Shown piece by piece: positions 47,603-55,866 of a stretch of 64,000 bases of DNA. The first letter of the stretch is position 1. The number at the start of each line of letters is the position of its first letter. A program made the translations under genes and the position numbers. Origin of the DNA: Myxococcota bacterium (lineage in GTDB: Bacteria; Myxococcota_A; UBA9160; UBA6930); contig JANQFK010000043.1 of NCBI GenBank assembly GCA_028277885.1, positions 1 to 64,000 of the forward strand, in the 5' to 3' direction. Below the pieces are notes generated by a model that saw only the letters and a program-made list of their open reading frames with translations, had not been told where the DNA came from and did no database searches.

Positions 47603-47630
47603 TCATCGGCGCCTCGAGGGCCCGGCTTTA
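47603..47630 (-). promoter_or_regulatory. Weak sigma-28-like sequence upstream of the RiPP operon
   Basis: The minus strand reads TAAA, 16 bases, GCCGATGA. The boxes are close to the consensus, but the spacer is one base long. It lies 60-90 bases before the operon start. The TAA of TAAA is also the stop codon of the glycosyltransferase. Confidence 0.25.
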
Positions 47631-49007
47631 GCGCGATTTCCGGGGGGATTCCGGGCGCTTGGGGTCGGGCCTGCGCGCTCCTTGGGGCGCAGGCGGCGCG
47701 CAGCGCCCGGCGGCCGCCCAGGAGGCCGACCCCGGAGGGGTCGGCTTCCGGCGCAAAGCGAGCCCGAAGGGCTCGCTCAGCTGGCTGCGATTCCGCTTCG
47801 CGGAATCTCTCGCGTCGTCCGCCGACCCTCTCGGGTCAGCCTCCTGGGCGGCGCCGGGCAGGGACGCCGCGAGCCGGGGCGCCTCGGCGATGGGGAGCTC
47901 CCGGTACGCCCGGCTCACCCGCTCGAAGACCGCGCGCTCGTCGAAGCTGGCCCGGGCGTGGCGCCGGGCCGCTCGGCCCAGGCGCCGCAGCCGGGCGGGA
48001 TCCCCGAGCACCGACTCCAGGGCCGCGCGCAGGTCCCGCGGGCTTCCCACCGGGACCAGCAGGCCCGTCTCGCGGTGGCGCACCACCTCGCGGCAGCCGC
48101 GGATCGAGGTCGCCACCGCGGGCCGCCCCATGGCGGCGGCCTCGATCAGGCTGCGCGGGAAGCCCTCGCGGTGGGACGGCAGCACCAGGGCGTCGAGGGC
48201 GGCGTAGAGGGGCGGCATGTCGCGCTGCAGCCCGAGCCAGCGCACGCGCCCCGGGCGCTCGAGCGCGGCGGGCGGGATCGCGTCGCTCTTGGCCGCCGCC
48301 TCGTCGGGTCCGATCAGGAACAGGCGCCAGCCCCGCCGCTCGCCCACGGCGGCGTGGAGCTCGAGCACGCCCTTCTCGCGCACGAGGCGCCCCACGAAGC
48401 CCACGGCCCGCTCGCCGGGAGCGAGGCCGAGGCGGCGGCGCAGCGCGGCGCGGTCCTCGCCACCGAAGCGCTCGGGGGCGAAGCGTGCCAGGTCGACGCC
48501 GTTGCCCAGCGCGCGCAGCCGCTCGTCGGGCACGATGCGGCCCCGGCGCGCGGTGCGCACGTCCTCGGCGCTCTGGCACAGCACCAGGTCGGCGAGGCGC
48601 GAGGAGGCGGCCTCGAGGCTGCGCCAGACGCGCCGCGCCAGGGGCCGCTGGCCGTCGTGGGAGTAGAGGCCGTGCAGGGTCGAGACCACGCGGGGCACCC
48701 CGGCCCAGCGCGCCGCCAGGCAGCCCAGCGCGTTCACCTTCGGGTTGTGGGTGTGCACGAGGTCGTAGTCGCGCCGGCGCAGCAGCGCCAGATAGCCGGC
48801 CAGGCTGCGCAGGTCGGCGACGGGATCCAGGCGGCGCGAGCTGGCGACGACGTGGGTCGGGAAGCCCTCCCGGCGCAGGTCCTCCACCAGCGGGCCCGGC
48901 CCGCAGCAGATCTCCACCTCGTGGCCCTGCTCGCGCAGTGCGAGCAGCTGGGAGCGGAGCAGGAAGGCACAGAAGTAGTCGGTGTTGGTGACGTGCAGGA
49001 TGCGCAT
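47628..49007 (-). CDS. GT4-type glycosyltransferase with repeat-derived C-terminal extension
   Basis: This is a 459-residue GT-B glycosyltransferase. N-terminal LHVTNTDYFCAFLLRSQLLA, donor domain AVGFVGRLVREKGVLELHAA and VLPSHREGFPRSLIEAAAMG (the E-x7-E sugar-nucleotide site). The fold is complete by about residue 375. The frame then enters repeat element C (residues about 385-435) and ends 26 codons later, giving a tail (QEADPRGSADDARDSAKRN and so on) unrelated to the family. The ATG follows the TGATG junction with the upstream GT2. Confidence 0.88.
   Translation of the reverse strand: MRILHVTNTDYFCAFLLRSQLLALREQGHEVEICCGPGPLVEDLRREGFPTHVVASSRRLDPVADLRSLAGYLALLRRRDYDLVHTHNPKVNALGCLAARWAGVPRVVSTLHGLYSHDGQRPLARRVWRSLEAASSRLADLVLCQSAEDVRTARRGRIVPDERLRALGNGVDLARFAPERFGGEDRAALRRRLGLAPGERAVGFVGRLVREKGVLELHAAVGERRGWRLFLIGPDEAAAKSDAIPPAALERPGRVRWLGLQRDMPPLYAALDALVLPSHREGFPRSLIEAAAMGRPAVATSIRGCREVVRHRETGLLVPVGSPRDLRAALESVLGDPARLRRLGRAARRHARASFDERAVFERVSRAYRELPIAEAPRLAASLPGAAQEADPRGSADDARDSAKRNRSQLSEPFGLALRRKPTPPGSASWAAAGRCAPPAPQGARRPDPKRPESPRKSR
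47706..47858 (-). repeat. Hairpin-rich repeat element, copy C, with terminal inverted repeats
   Basis: Ends pair as 20-21 bp inverted repeats (CCCGGCGGCCGCCCAGGAGG at 47706-47725 and its near complement at 47839-47858, one base indel). Inside, in the minus-strand sense: CTGACCC-gaga-GGGTCGG, CGACGACGCGAGAG, ATTCCGC-gaag-CGGAAT, GCAGCCAGC, GAGCCC-ttc-GGGCTC, and GCCGACCC-ctcc-GGGGTCGGC. It lies inside the 3' end of the glycosyltransferase gene. No transposase is encoded. Confidence 0.85.
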
Positions 49008-49921
49008 CAGCCCGCTCCCCCCGCCCCGGCCCGGGCGCGCCGCGCCGCGAGGGCGGGGCCGATGCCACGCCACTGGTCGCGCAGCGCGGCGCGCAGGTGC
49101 GGGCGCCGCAGGGACTGGGCCGCCTTGCCGACCTCGAAGGCCACCAGCCCGGGCAGCTCCGCCAGGAGCTCGGTGGCGCTCGCGTTGCGCAGGCTCACCC
49201 AGAGCCGGTTGCGCACCAGGTGGTACTCGACGAAGGACGAAGCGGCGCGCGAGCCGCCGCGCCGGTGGCGCGCCTCGGCGCCGGGCACGTAGCGGGTGCG
49301 CCAGCCCGCCCGACGCAGCCGCCAGGCCAGGTCCACGTCCTCGTAGTACATGAACAGGCCCTCGGCGAAGGGGGACTCGCCGGGGCGCGAGACCTCCTCG
49401 AGGGCGCGTGCCCGGTAGAGCGCCGCCGCCCCGCAGGCGCCGAACACCTCCTGCTCGGTGTCGTAGCGCCAGGCCGGCTGGCCCTCGCCCCGGTCGACGA
49501 AGCGCGTGCGCGCCGGCGACCAGGCGATGCCCGCCGAGTCGAGGCGGCGCCCTCCCCCGGGCCGCAGCAGGCGGCCCGTCACGGCCCCCACCCGGGGAGC
49601 GCGCTCCAGGGCCGCGACCAGACGCTGGAGACAGCCCGGCGCGAGCTCCACGTCGGGGTTCAGCGCGAGGAAGAGCTCGCCCCGCGCCCGGGCGAAGTTG
49701 CGGTTGTGGGCCGCCGCGAACCCGAGGTTGTCCCCCAGCGCCAGCACCGAGACCTCGGGGTGGTGGCGACGCACCCACTCGACGCTGCCGTCGTCCGAGC
49801 CGTTGTCGGCCAGCAGCACCTCGCCCACCACGTCGCCCTGGGCCGAGACGGCCGCCAGGCAGGCGGGCAGGTCGCCCCGGCTGCGGTAGCCCACCAGGCT
49901 CACGCTGACGCGGCCCCTCAC
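49007..49921 (-). CDS. GT2-type glycosyltransferase (rhamnosyltransferase-like)
   Basis: This 304-residue GT-A enzyme has VSVSLVGYRSRGDLPACLAA, LLADNGSDDGSVEWVRRHHP and FLALNPDVELAPG (the DxD-type site), and ends GLFMYYEDVDLAWRLRRAGW, as in O-antigen/EPS rhamnosyltransferases of the WcaA/RfbF kind. The GTG start overlaps the upstream stop (GTGA) and the TGATG links it to the next gene. The sugar is unknown. Confidence 0.88.
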   Translation of the reverse strand: MRGRVSVSLVGYRSRGDLPACLAAVSAQGDVVGEVLLADNGSDDGSVEWVRRHHPEVSVLALGDNLGFAAAHNRNFARARGELFLALNPDVELAPGCLQRLVAALERAPRVGAVTGRLLRPGGGRRLDSAGIAWSPARTRFVDRGEGQPAWRYDTEQEVFGACGAAALYRARALEEVSRPGESPFAEGLFMYYEDVDLAWRLRRAGWRTRYVPGAEARHRRGGSRAASSFVEYHLVRNRLWVSLRNASATELLAELPGLVAFEVGKAAQSLRRPHLRAALRDQWRGIGPALAARRARAGAGGAG

Positions 49922-51360
49922 GGACACGGGACGCCCTGCCGGAGTCGCTCCTCCGGTGCCTCGGATCGGGGACGCGCGATGCTGCACTCCTTCCCCTCCC
50001 AGCGGGAGCGCGCGATGCTGCGCTCCCGTCCCTCCGACCCGAAGCGCGCGATGGCGCGCTCCTGCCAGGGGGGCTCCTCGCGCCGGCGGGCGGCCACGAC
50101 CGTCTCCAGGGCGGCGACCATGCGCGCCTGGCTGCGCGCGGCGTCGAGGGCGGTGCGGCCGCGTGCGGCGGGCCGCCGCAGCCCGTAGCGCGCCTCCCGG
50201 CGCAGGCCGTCGAGGCGGCGGACGAGCCCGGCGGCATCCCGCGGGTCCACCCACTCGCCGAGGTCGAGCTCGTCGATGAGGCCCGTCACGCCGCCGCGGG
50301 GCGAGAGGGCGAGGAGTCGCCGGTCGGCGCCGGCGGCGTCGAAGAGCTTGCCGGGCACCGGGTCGGCGCCGGCGCGGCCCGCGGGTGCCAGGTAGAGGCA
50401 GCGGTGCGCCCGGGCCAGCCGCGCCGGCAGGGCGCGGCGCGGCAGCGCGGGCTCGACGTCGACCCAGCCGGCGAGACCGGCCTGCGCGATCCGCTCGGAG
50501 AGTCCGGCCTCGCCTCCGACGAAGGCGAGGCGCACCTCGGCCGCATCCGCGGGCGCGCGGCGGCGCCAGCGACGGAGCGCGTCGAGGAGCTGCGCCAGGG
50601 TCTCGTCCTTCTGGTCGCGCAGGGCGCCCCCGGCGTGGACGACCGAGACCGGGCCCGGGTCCGGCGGCACGCCGGCGGCCGGGGCGAACTCCGCCGGGTC
50701 GAAGCCGGTGAGCACCGTCTCGCTGCGCGCCGCCAGGCCGGGCCGGCGCTCGATGCTGCGCTGCCGCACGGCGTCGGAGGCGAACAGCACGCGGTCGGCC
50801 GCGCCCAGCACCGCCCCCTCGAGCCGCGACTCGAGGGCGCGGCGCCAACGCGGGAAGTCCTGGCGACCGTCGTAGCCCGTCCAGGCGTCGCGGAAGTCCG
50901 CCACCCAGGGCAGGCCCAGGCGCCGCGCGAGCCAGCCGGCGAGGTGGGCCGAGTACGGGGGACCGCTCGAGTAGACGGCCTGCACCGCGCCGCTGCGCGC
51001 GAAGCCGGCCGCGAAGGCGGCCGCCAGCGCGCTCCAGCCGACGTGGAGATCCGGCACCAGCCAGCGGCGCAGCAGGCCGCGGCCCGGCCTCGCGTCCGGG
51101 GCACGGCCCTGGGCGAGCGCCCGGCGGGAGGCGACCCGGCCCCAGTCCGGGTTCGGCAGCCGCACCACCCGCGCGCGCTCGGGCACCGCGGCGAGGAGCT
51201 CGGGGTCGTGGGCCCAGGCGGCGTCGTCCACGGTCAGCACCACGGGCTCCCAGCCCGCCCCCGCGAAGGCGCGCACCGCCTTCAGGGTGCGGTTCACGCC
51301 GCCGCCTCCGATGGGCGGGAAGTAGTAGGCGAGCACCAGGACGCGTCGGCGCGCGCTCAC
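49918..51360 (-). CDS. GT4-type glycosyltransferase with 12-residue C-terminal repeats
   Basis: This 480-residue GT-B enzyme starts VLVLAYYFPPIGGGGVNRTL and has a donor-domain RLAFVGGEAGLSERIAQAGL. VADFRDAWTGYD is a typical acceptor-domain stretch. The last 50 residues include three 12-residue repeats, ERAIARFGSEGR, ERSIARSRWEGK and ECSIARPRSEAP (49954-50061), absent from the family fold. The GTG start overlaps the next upstream gene. Confidence 0.82.
   Translation of the reverse strand: MSARRRVLVLAYYFPPIGGGGVNRTLKAVRAFAGAGWEPVVLTVDDAAWAHDPELLAAVPERARVVRLPNPDWGRVASRRALAQGRAPDARPGRGLLRRWLVPDLHVGWSALAAAFAAGFARSGAVQAVYSSGPPYSAHLAGWLARRLGLPWVADFRDAWTGYDGRQDFPRWRRALESRLEGAVLGAADRVLFASDAVRQRSIERRPGLAARSETVLTGFDPAEFAPAAGVPPDPGPVSVVHAGGALRDQKDETLAQLLDALRRWRRRAPADAAEVRLAFVGGEAGLSERIAQAGLAGWVDVEPALPRRALPARLARAHRCLYLAPAGRAGADPVPGKLFDAAGADRRLLALSPRGGVTGLIDELDLGEWVDPRDAAGLVRRLDGLRREARYGLRRPAARGRTALDAARSQARMVAALETVVAARRREEPPWQERAIARFGSEGRERSIARSRWEGKECSIARPRSEAPEERLRQGVPCP
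49954..50061 (-). repeat. Three 36-bp tandem repeats at a glycosyltransferase 3' end
   Basis: Three diverged 36-base units, each with GCGCGCGAT near its start, encode ER(A/S)IARxxxEGK-type 12-mers. They keep the frame and extend the protein. They are not related to elements A-C. Confidence 0.7.
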
Positions 51361-52523
51361 GGCGTCGCGCCCTCCATCCAGCCCGCCAGCCGGGCGGCGG
51401 CGGCGTCGAGGCGAAAGCCCTCGAGCACGGTCTCCCGCGCGCGGCGGCCCAGGCGCGCGGCGGCGTCGGGGTCGTCGAGGAGCCGCGCCAGTGCGGACGC
51501 CAGTGCGCGGGAGTCGCCGGGCGGCACCAGCAGGCCGTTGCGCCCGCTCTCGATCGCGTCCGCGATCCCGCCCACGGGCGTCGAGACCACCGGGAGCCCG
51601 CTCGCCATCGCCTCGAGGAGCGCCACGGGCAGGCCGTCGTGCTCGCCCCGGCGATCCACCACGCAGGGCAGCGCGAAGACGCTGGCCCGCTCGAGGGCGC
51701 GCGAGACCCGGGCGTGGTCGGCCGCGCCCTCGAGCCGGACGCGGTCCGCCAGGCCCGAGGCCTCGATGCGGCGTGCCAGCCCGGCGCGCAGCGGGCCGTC
51801 GCCGAGGATGCGCATCCGGAAGCGACGGCCGCGGCGCGCCAGCTCCGCGGCCGCATCGACCAGGGTGCCGATCCCCTTCTTCGGCACCAGCCGCGCCACG
51901 GCGAGCACCTCGGCGCGGCCCGGGGCGGGCGCGCGGCGCGGCGCGAAGCGCTCGACGTCCACGCCCAGGTGTCCGACGCGGACCCGGCCGCCCCCTTCCC
52001 GGCCCTCGCGCCGCAGGCGCGCGCCGGTCTCCTCGGAGATGGCGCGCACGAAGGCGGCCTGCTCGACCAGGCGCGGCAGCCAGGGACGCGGCCGCTGCAC
52101 GTCGTAGGCGTGGCCCGTGAAGCTGAACCGGAGGTCCGCCAGCTCGGCCACCGCCCACGCGGTCCAGGCGGGATAGGTGGCGAAGCTGCCGTGGACGTGG
52201 CTCCAGCCCTCGCGGGTGGCGCGCCGCGCGAGGTCGGCCGCGAGGGCGACGAGGCGCAGGGGCGCGCCCTCGGCCCGCGCCGTCGCGGCGAGTCGCGCCA
52301 GCCGGCCCGGCCGCCGCGAGGTGTCGCGCAGTGCGCGGGCGAGCCAGCCCGCCCGGCCCCGCGCCGGGTACCAGACCGGGCCCTCGAAGGCGCGCTGCCA
52401 GCGCTCCGGCGGGTCCGGCCGGAACACCGAGGCGACCTCCACGCGGTGGTGCAGGCGGCGCAGGGCCGCGACCTCCTCGCTCACGAAGGCGACGTCGTTC
52501 TCGACCAGCAGACCGACCTTCAC
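51357..52523 (-). CDS. GT4-type glycosyltransferase
   Basis: This 388-residue enzyme has the GT4 layout: VGLLVENDVAFVSEEVAALR at the start, SFTGHAYDVQRPRPW, LAVARLVPKKGIGTLVDAAA and DGLPVALLEAMASGLPVVST (E-x7-E site). It resembles capsule/EPS mannosyl- or galactosyltransferases. GTG start and stop both overlap neighbours by 4 bases. Confidence 0.9.
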   Translation of the reverse strand: MKVGLLVENDVAFVSEEVAALRRLHHRVEVASVFRPDPPERWQRAFEGPVWYPARGRAGWLARALRDTSRRPGRLARLAATARAEGAPLRLVALAADLARRATREGWSHVHGSFATYPAWTAWAVAELADLRFSFTGHAYDVQRPRPWLPRLVEQAAFVRAISEETGARLRREGREGGGRVRVGHLGVDVERFAPRRAPAPGRAEVLAVARLVPKKGIGTLVDAAAELARRGRRFRMRILGDGPLRAGLARRIEASGLADRVRLEGAADHARVSRALERASVFALPCVVDRRGEHDGLPVALLEAMASGLPVVSTPVGGIADAIESGRNGLLVPPGDSRALASALARLLDDPDAAARLGRRARETVLEGFRLDAAAARLAGWMEGATP

Positions 52524-53824
52524 GCCCGGCTCTCCAGCACCGGGGCCGGGCGTGCGCCGAGCGCGCCGGGCCGCAGCGCGAAGCGGCGGCCCGCGGCGCC
52601 GACCGCGGCGAACAGCAGGAACAGGACCATCACCTGGGCGCGGTGCCGGTAGGCGGTGCCGAGGTTCCCCTCGACCAGCGCGTAGGTGATGCTCGCGAAG
52701 GCGGCGAAGAAGGCGGGCGGCGCGGCCGCCGCGAAGCGCGTGCGCAGCGCGTCGCGGAGGCCCAGCACCACCAGCGGGATGAGGGCGTACCAGGCCAGCA
52801 TCTCGGGCAGGGTGAAGAGCTGCCGGCTGTTGAAGAGCTGCCACGGCAGGGGCGCCAGCAGGAAGTAGACGAGCCCGACGGGCAGGAAGCCGAGGGCGCG
52901 AGCCGGCGTGCTCACGTCCGCATCGGCCAGGTAGGCCGAGGCGCCGAGGGCGAGGCCCCGCCGCGCGCGGTCGATGGACTCGAAGCTCGCCTCCTCGGCC
53001 AGCTCCTGGATGGGCGCGACCTGGCCGAGCATCACGCCCACCGCCCCGAGCAGCGCCAGGGAGACCACCGGCGAGGTGCGGAGCCGGGGCAGCAGCCAGG
53101 CGAGGGCCACCGACGCCCCCGCCACCCAGGCCAGGTAGTTGCGCAGCATCGCCACAACGAAGAAGCCCAGGGCGAGCTGGAGGACCGGCGCCAGTGCGAT
53201 GCGGCTCGCCAGCCGCTGGGCCCCGCGCAGCAGCAGCAGCAGCCCGAAGATCGCGGAGGCGTCCTTCAGGTTGAGGCTCGACCACAGCACCAGGGAGGGC
53301 CAGAAGGCGGCGATGCCCGCGGCCAGCAGGCCGGCCCGGGGGCCGCCGAGCTCCCGCGCGATGGAGTGGGCGAGCAGGCAGGCGACCCCGCCCAGCACCG
53401 TGTTGACGAACACCGGCGCGAGCGGCGAGGGCCCGAGCAGGGTGAACAGGAACGCGTTCCAGGCGTAGTAGCCGAGCCGGCCGTAGATCTCCGGGAAGGG
53501 CCCCTCCCCCGCCCAGTGCGCCGCAAGCTCGATCCCGTACCGGGTGTACTTGTGGTCGTCGAGCGCGAAGAACTGGCTCGGCGCCGCGTAGGCGACGAGG
53601 AGCGCGACGCCGAAGCGGACGAACACCGCCGCCAGGAAGATCGCCAGCAGCGCCCGGGACTCGTCGCGGGGCTCGCGGGCCGAGAGCACCAGGCACACGG
53701 GGATCAGCACCAGCCCCCACACCGCCAGGGCGCCCGCCATGTCGTCGGGCGCACCGGTCGCGAGGGCGCCGCCGAAGGCGCCCAGCCCGAGCGGGACGCC
53801 CCAGAGCCAGAGCGCCGACCTCAC
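52520..53824 (-). CDS. Multispanning membrane protein, GT-C-like
   Basis: This 434-residue protein has about ten membrane helices. A loop after the second or third contains FFALDDHKYTRYGIELAAHW, an acidic site in the first large loop as in GT39-type (ArnT/PMT-like) GT-C enzymes, which use lipid-linked sugars. It could be a glycosyltransferase or a polymerase. The rest gives no sharp motif. GTG start overlaps the upstream gene. Confidence 0.6.
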   Translation of the reverse strand: MRSALWLWGVPLGLGAFGGALATGAPDDMAGALAVWGLVLIPVCLVLSAREPRDESRALLAIFLAAVFVRFGVALLVAYAAPSQFFALDDHKYTRYGIELAAHWAGEGPFPEIYGRLGYYAWNAFLFTLLGPSPLAPVFVNTVLGGVACLLAHSIARELGGPRAGLLAAGIAAFWPSLVLWSSLNLKDASAIFGLLLLLRGAQRLASRIALAPVLQLALGFFVVAMLRNYLAWVAGASVALAWLLPRLRTSPVVSLALLGAVGVMLGQVAPIQELAEEASFESIDRARRGLALGASAYLADADVSTPARALGFLPVGLVYFLLAPLPWQLFNSRQLFTLPEMLAWYALIPLVVLGLRDALRTRFAAAAPPAFFAAFASITYALVEGNLGTAYRHRAQVMVLFLLFAAVGAAGRRFALRPGALGARPAPVLESRA

Positions 53825-55863
53825 CCCGCGCCCCCACCCCCGGAGCCCTTCCCGGCGGCCGAGGCGTCCGCCGCGGTCCCCCGGGCGTGCAGGCGGGCGA
53901 GGCGGTCGCGCAGCCGGGGCTCCGCGGGGGCGCGCTCGAGGGCCCGGAGCAGCACCGCGCGAGCCGCGGTCGCGTCCCTGGCGCGCTCGAAGTAGGACGC
54001 GGCGCGCAGCGCGGACTCGACGTCCTCGGGCGCCGCCGCGTGGGCGCGGGCGTACTCCTCGGCGGCCGCGCGCAGGAAGCCGTGCTCCGAGAAGAGCGAG
54101 GCAGCCGCGCGGTGGCCCCTGGCGTCCCGGGGCAACGAGGCGCGCACCAGCGCCGGCTCGCCGGTGGCCACGAGCAGGGCCCGCAGCCCGGGGTCGACCA
54201 CGCGCGGGTGGCGCTCCAGCGCGTCGCGCAGCGAGCCCAGGGCGGGATCCGGGGCGCCGCGGTCGAGGTGCAGGCGCGCCATGGCGAGGTGGGGGACCGG
54301 CGAGCGCGGGTCCAGGACCGCGGCGGTGGAGAGGTCCTCGAGGGCCCCCTCGCCGTCGCCGGAGCGCGCGCGCAGCCGGGCGCGGGTCACGCGCAGCTTC
54401 GCGTCGGCGGGAGCCAGCGCGACGGCGCGCACCAGGGTGGAGACGGCGAGCTCCCGGCGCGCGACGCCGCCGCCGGCGAAGCGCCACTCGTGCTCGGCCG
54501 CCCGCGCCAGCACGGCGTGCAGCCCGCCCCGGGCCGGACGCAGGCGCAGGCCGCGCTCGGCGCTCGCCACCGCGCCCGCGAAGTCGCCCCGGGCGAGACG
54601 CAGGCTCGCCTCGCGCTCGCTCCACACCGCACCGCCCTGGGTTCCGGCCAGGACCAGCGCGGTGAGGGACAGCGCCGCGAGCCCGGCTCGCGTGCCCCAC
54701 CCGCCCGCGCCCCGGGGACGCGGCCAGAGCGGGCCGGCCAGTGCGGCGGCGGCGAGCGCGACGGCGGGAATGTGGAGCGGGAAGTCCACCAGGCTGTGGG
54801 CGGCCAGCGCGAGCAGCGCCGTGACGGCGCCCCAGGTCGTCCGCGAGGCACCCCGGGCAAGCCGGCGGCCCACGCTGCGCACCGCCACCACGCCGGTCGC
54901 GAGGGCCAGCACCAGGAAGGGCAGCCCGAGCTCCACCAGCCCGTGGAGCGGCTCGCTGTGGGCGTGGCGCGCCGCGTAGGGGACGCCCGACGGACGCTCG
55001 CCGAGGAAGGCGGCGGGGAATGCGCCGGCCCCGACGCCCAGCGGGCCGGCCTCCCAGGCGGCGCGCGCCGAGGCCCCCCACACCGCCCAGCGCAGGCCCG
55101 GCGACGACTCGGCGCCAGCCGCCTCCGCGGGCACCCAGCCGGGCCAGGCGGCGGGGAGCAGCGTCAGCGCGATCGCGGTCGCGACGAAGCCGAGTGCCGC
55201 CAGCACCACGCCGCGCCGCGCGCCGAGCCACGAGAGCGCGAGGTAGCCGCCCAGGCCCGCGGCTACGGCGAGGCCCGCGCCCACGGACCGGGTGGCCGCG
55301 ATGCCTGCGCCGGTGATCGCCACCAGGCCGAACCAGAGCAGCCCGTCCTCGCGGCGCCCGCGGCGCACGGACTCCCGGGACGCGCTCGCCGCGAAGCCGA
55401 TCCCGGCGGGCAGCAGCAGCCACGCCGCCAGGTGGTTCGGGTTGCCGAAGGGGAAGTCGGCGCGCTCGCCGAGCGCCACGGCGCCGACGGCCAGGCCCGC
55501 CACCACGGCGCCCAGCACCGCGAAGCTCCCGGCGAGCTCCCGCCGCGCCGTCGCGTCGGGCAGCAGCGTGGCGACCAGGAAGACGACGCCGGCCGCCGCG
55601 ATGGCGGCGGCGGCGTCCAGGGAGGCGTCGGCGCTACGGCTCCAGAGCACCGAGGCCAGCGCCAGTCCCGTCCAGGCGATCGCCAGCGCCAGGGCGGAGC
55701 CCGGCGCGGCGGGCCGCCGCCCGCGCAGCGCCACCGCCAGGCCCAGGACCCCCGCGGCGGCGTGGAGCGCCGCGGCGCCCCCGGGCGTGACGCCCCCCCG
55801 CAGTGCGACGCCCGCCGCAAGCAGGGCCATCAGCCCGGCGATGAGCCAGCGTCCCCTCGCCAT
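53821..55863 (-). CDS. O-antigen ligase/polymerase-like protein (Wzy_C) with TPR tail
   Basis: This 680-residue protein has about 11 membrane helices in the first 430 residues and then TPR-like helices to the end (for example LSTAAVLDPRSPVPHLAMAR). The O-antigen ligase family pattern shows in FPFGNPNHLAAWLLLPAGIG, ARHAHSEPLHGLVELGLPFL and AAHSLVDFPLHIPAVALAAA. In EPS operons such proteins act as polymerases or ligases. The ATG is 3 bases after the Wzc-like stop. Confidence 0.85.
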   Translation of the reverse strand: MARGRWLIAGLMALLAAGVALRGGVTPGGAAALHAAAGVLGLAVALRGRRPAAPGSALALAIAWTGLALASVLWSRSADASLDAAAAIAAAGVVFLVATLLPDATARRELAGSFAVLGAVVAGLAVGAVALGERADFPFGNPNHLAAWLLLPAGIGFAASASRESVRRGRREDGLLWFGLVAITGAGIAATRSVGAGLAVAAGLGGYLALSWLGARRGVVLAALGFVATAIALTLLPAAWPGWVPAEAAGAESSPGLRWAVWGASARAAWEAGPLGVGAGAFPAAFLGERPSGVPYAARHAHSEPLHGLVELGLPFLVLALATGVVAVRSVGRRLARGASRTTWGAVTALLALAAHSLVDFPLHIPAVALAAAALAGPLWPRPRGAGGWGTRAGLAALSLTALVLAGTQGGAVWSEREASLRLARGDFAGAVASAERGLRLRPARGGLHAVLARAAEHEWRFAGGGVARRELAVSTLVRAVALAPADAKLRVTRARLRARSGDGEGALEDLSTAAVLDPRSPVPHLAMARLHLDRGAPDPALGSLRDALERHPRVVDPGLRALLVATGEPALVRASLPRDARGHRAAASLFSEHGFLRAAAEEYARAHAAAPEDVESALRAASYFERARDATAARAVLLRALERAPAEPRLRDRLARLHARGTAADASAAGKGSGGGGAG

Positions 55864-55866
55864 GGC

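Noticed and set aside
52520..55423. A 967-codon frame covering the GT-C-like gene and the complement region of its neighbour
   Set aside because: Only the C-terminal 434 residues look like protein; the rest is an out-of-frame reading of the Wzy_C/TPR gene.
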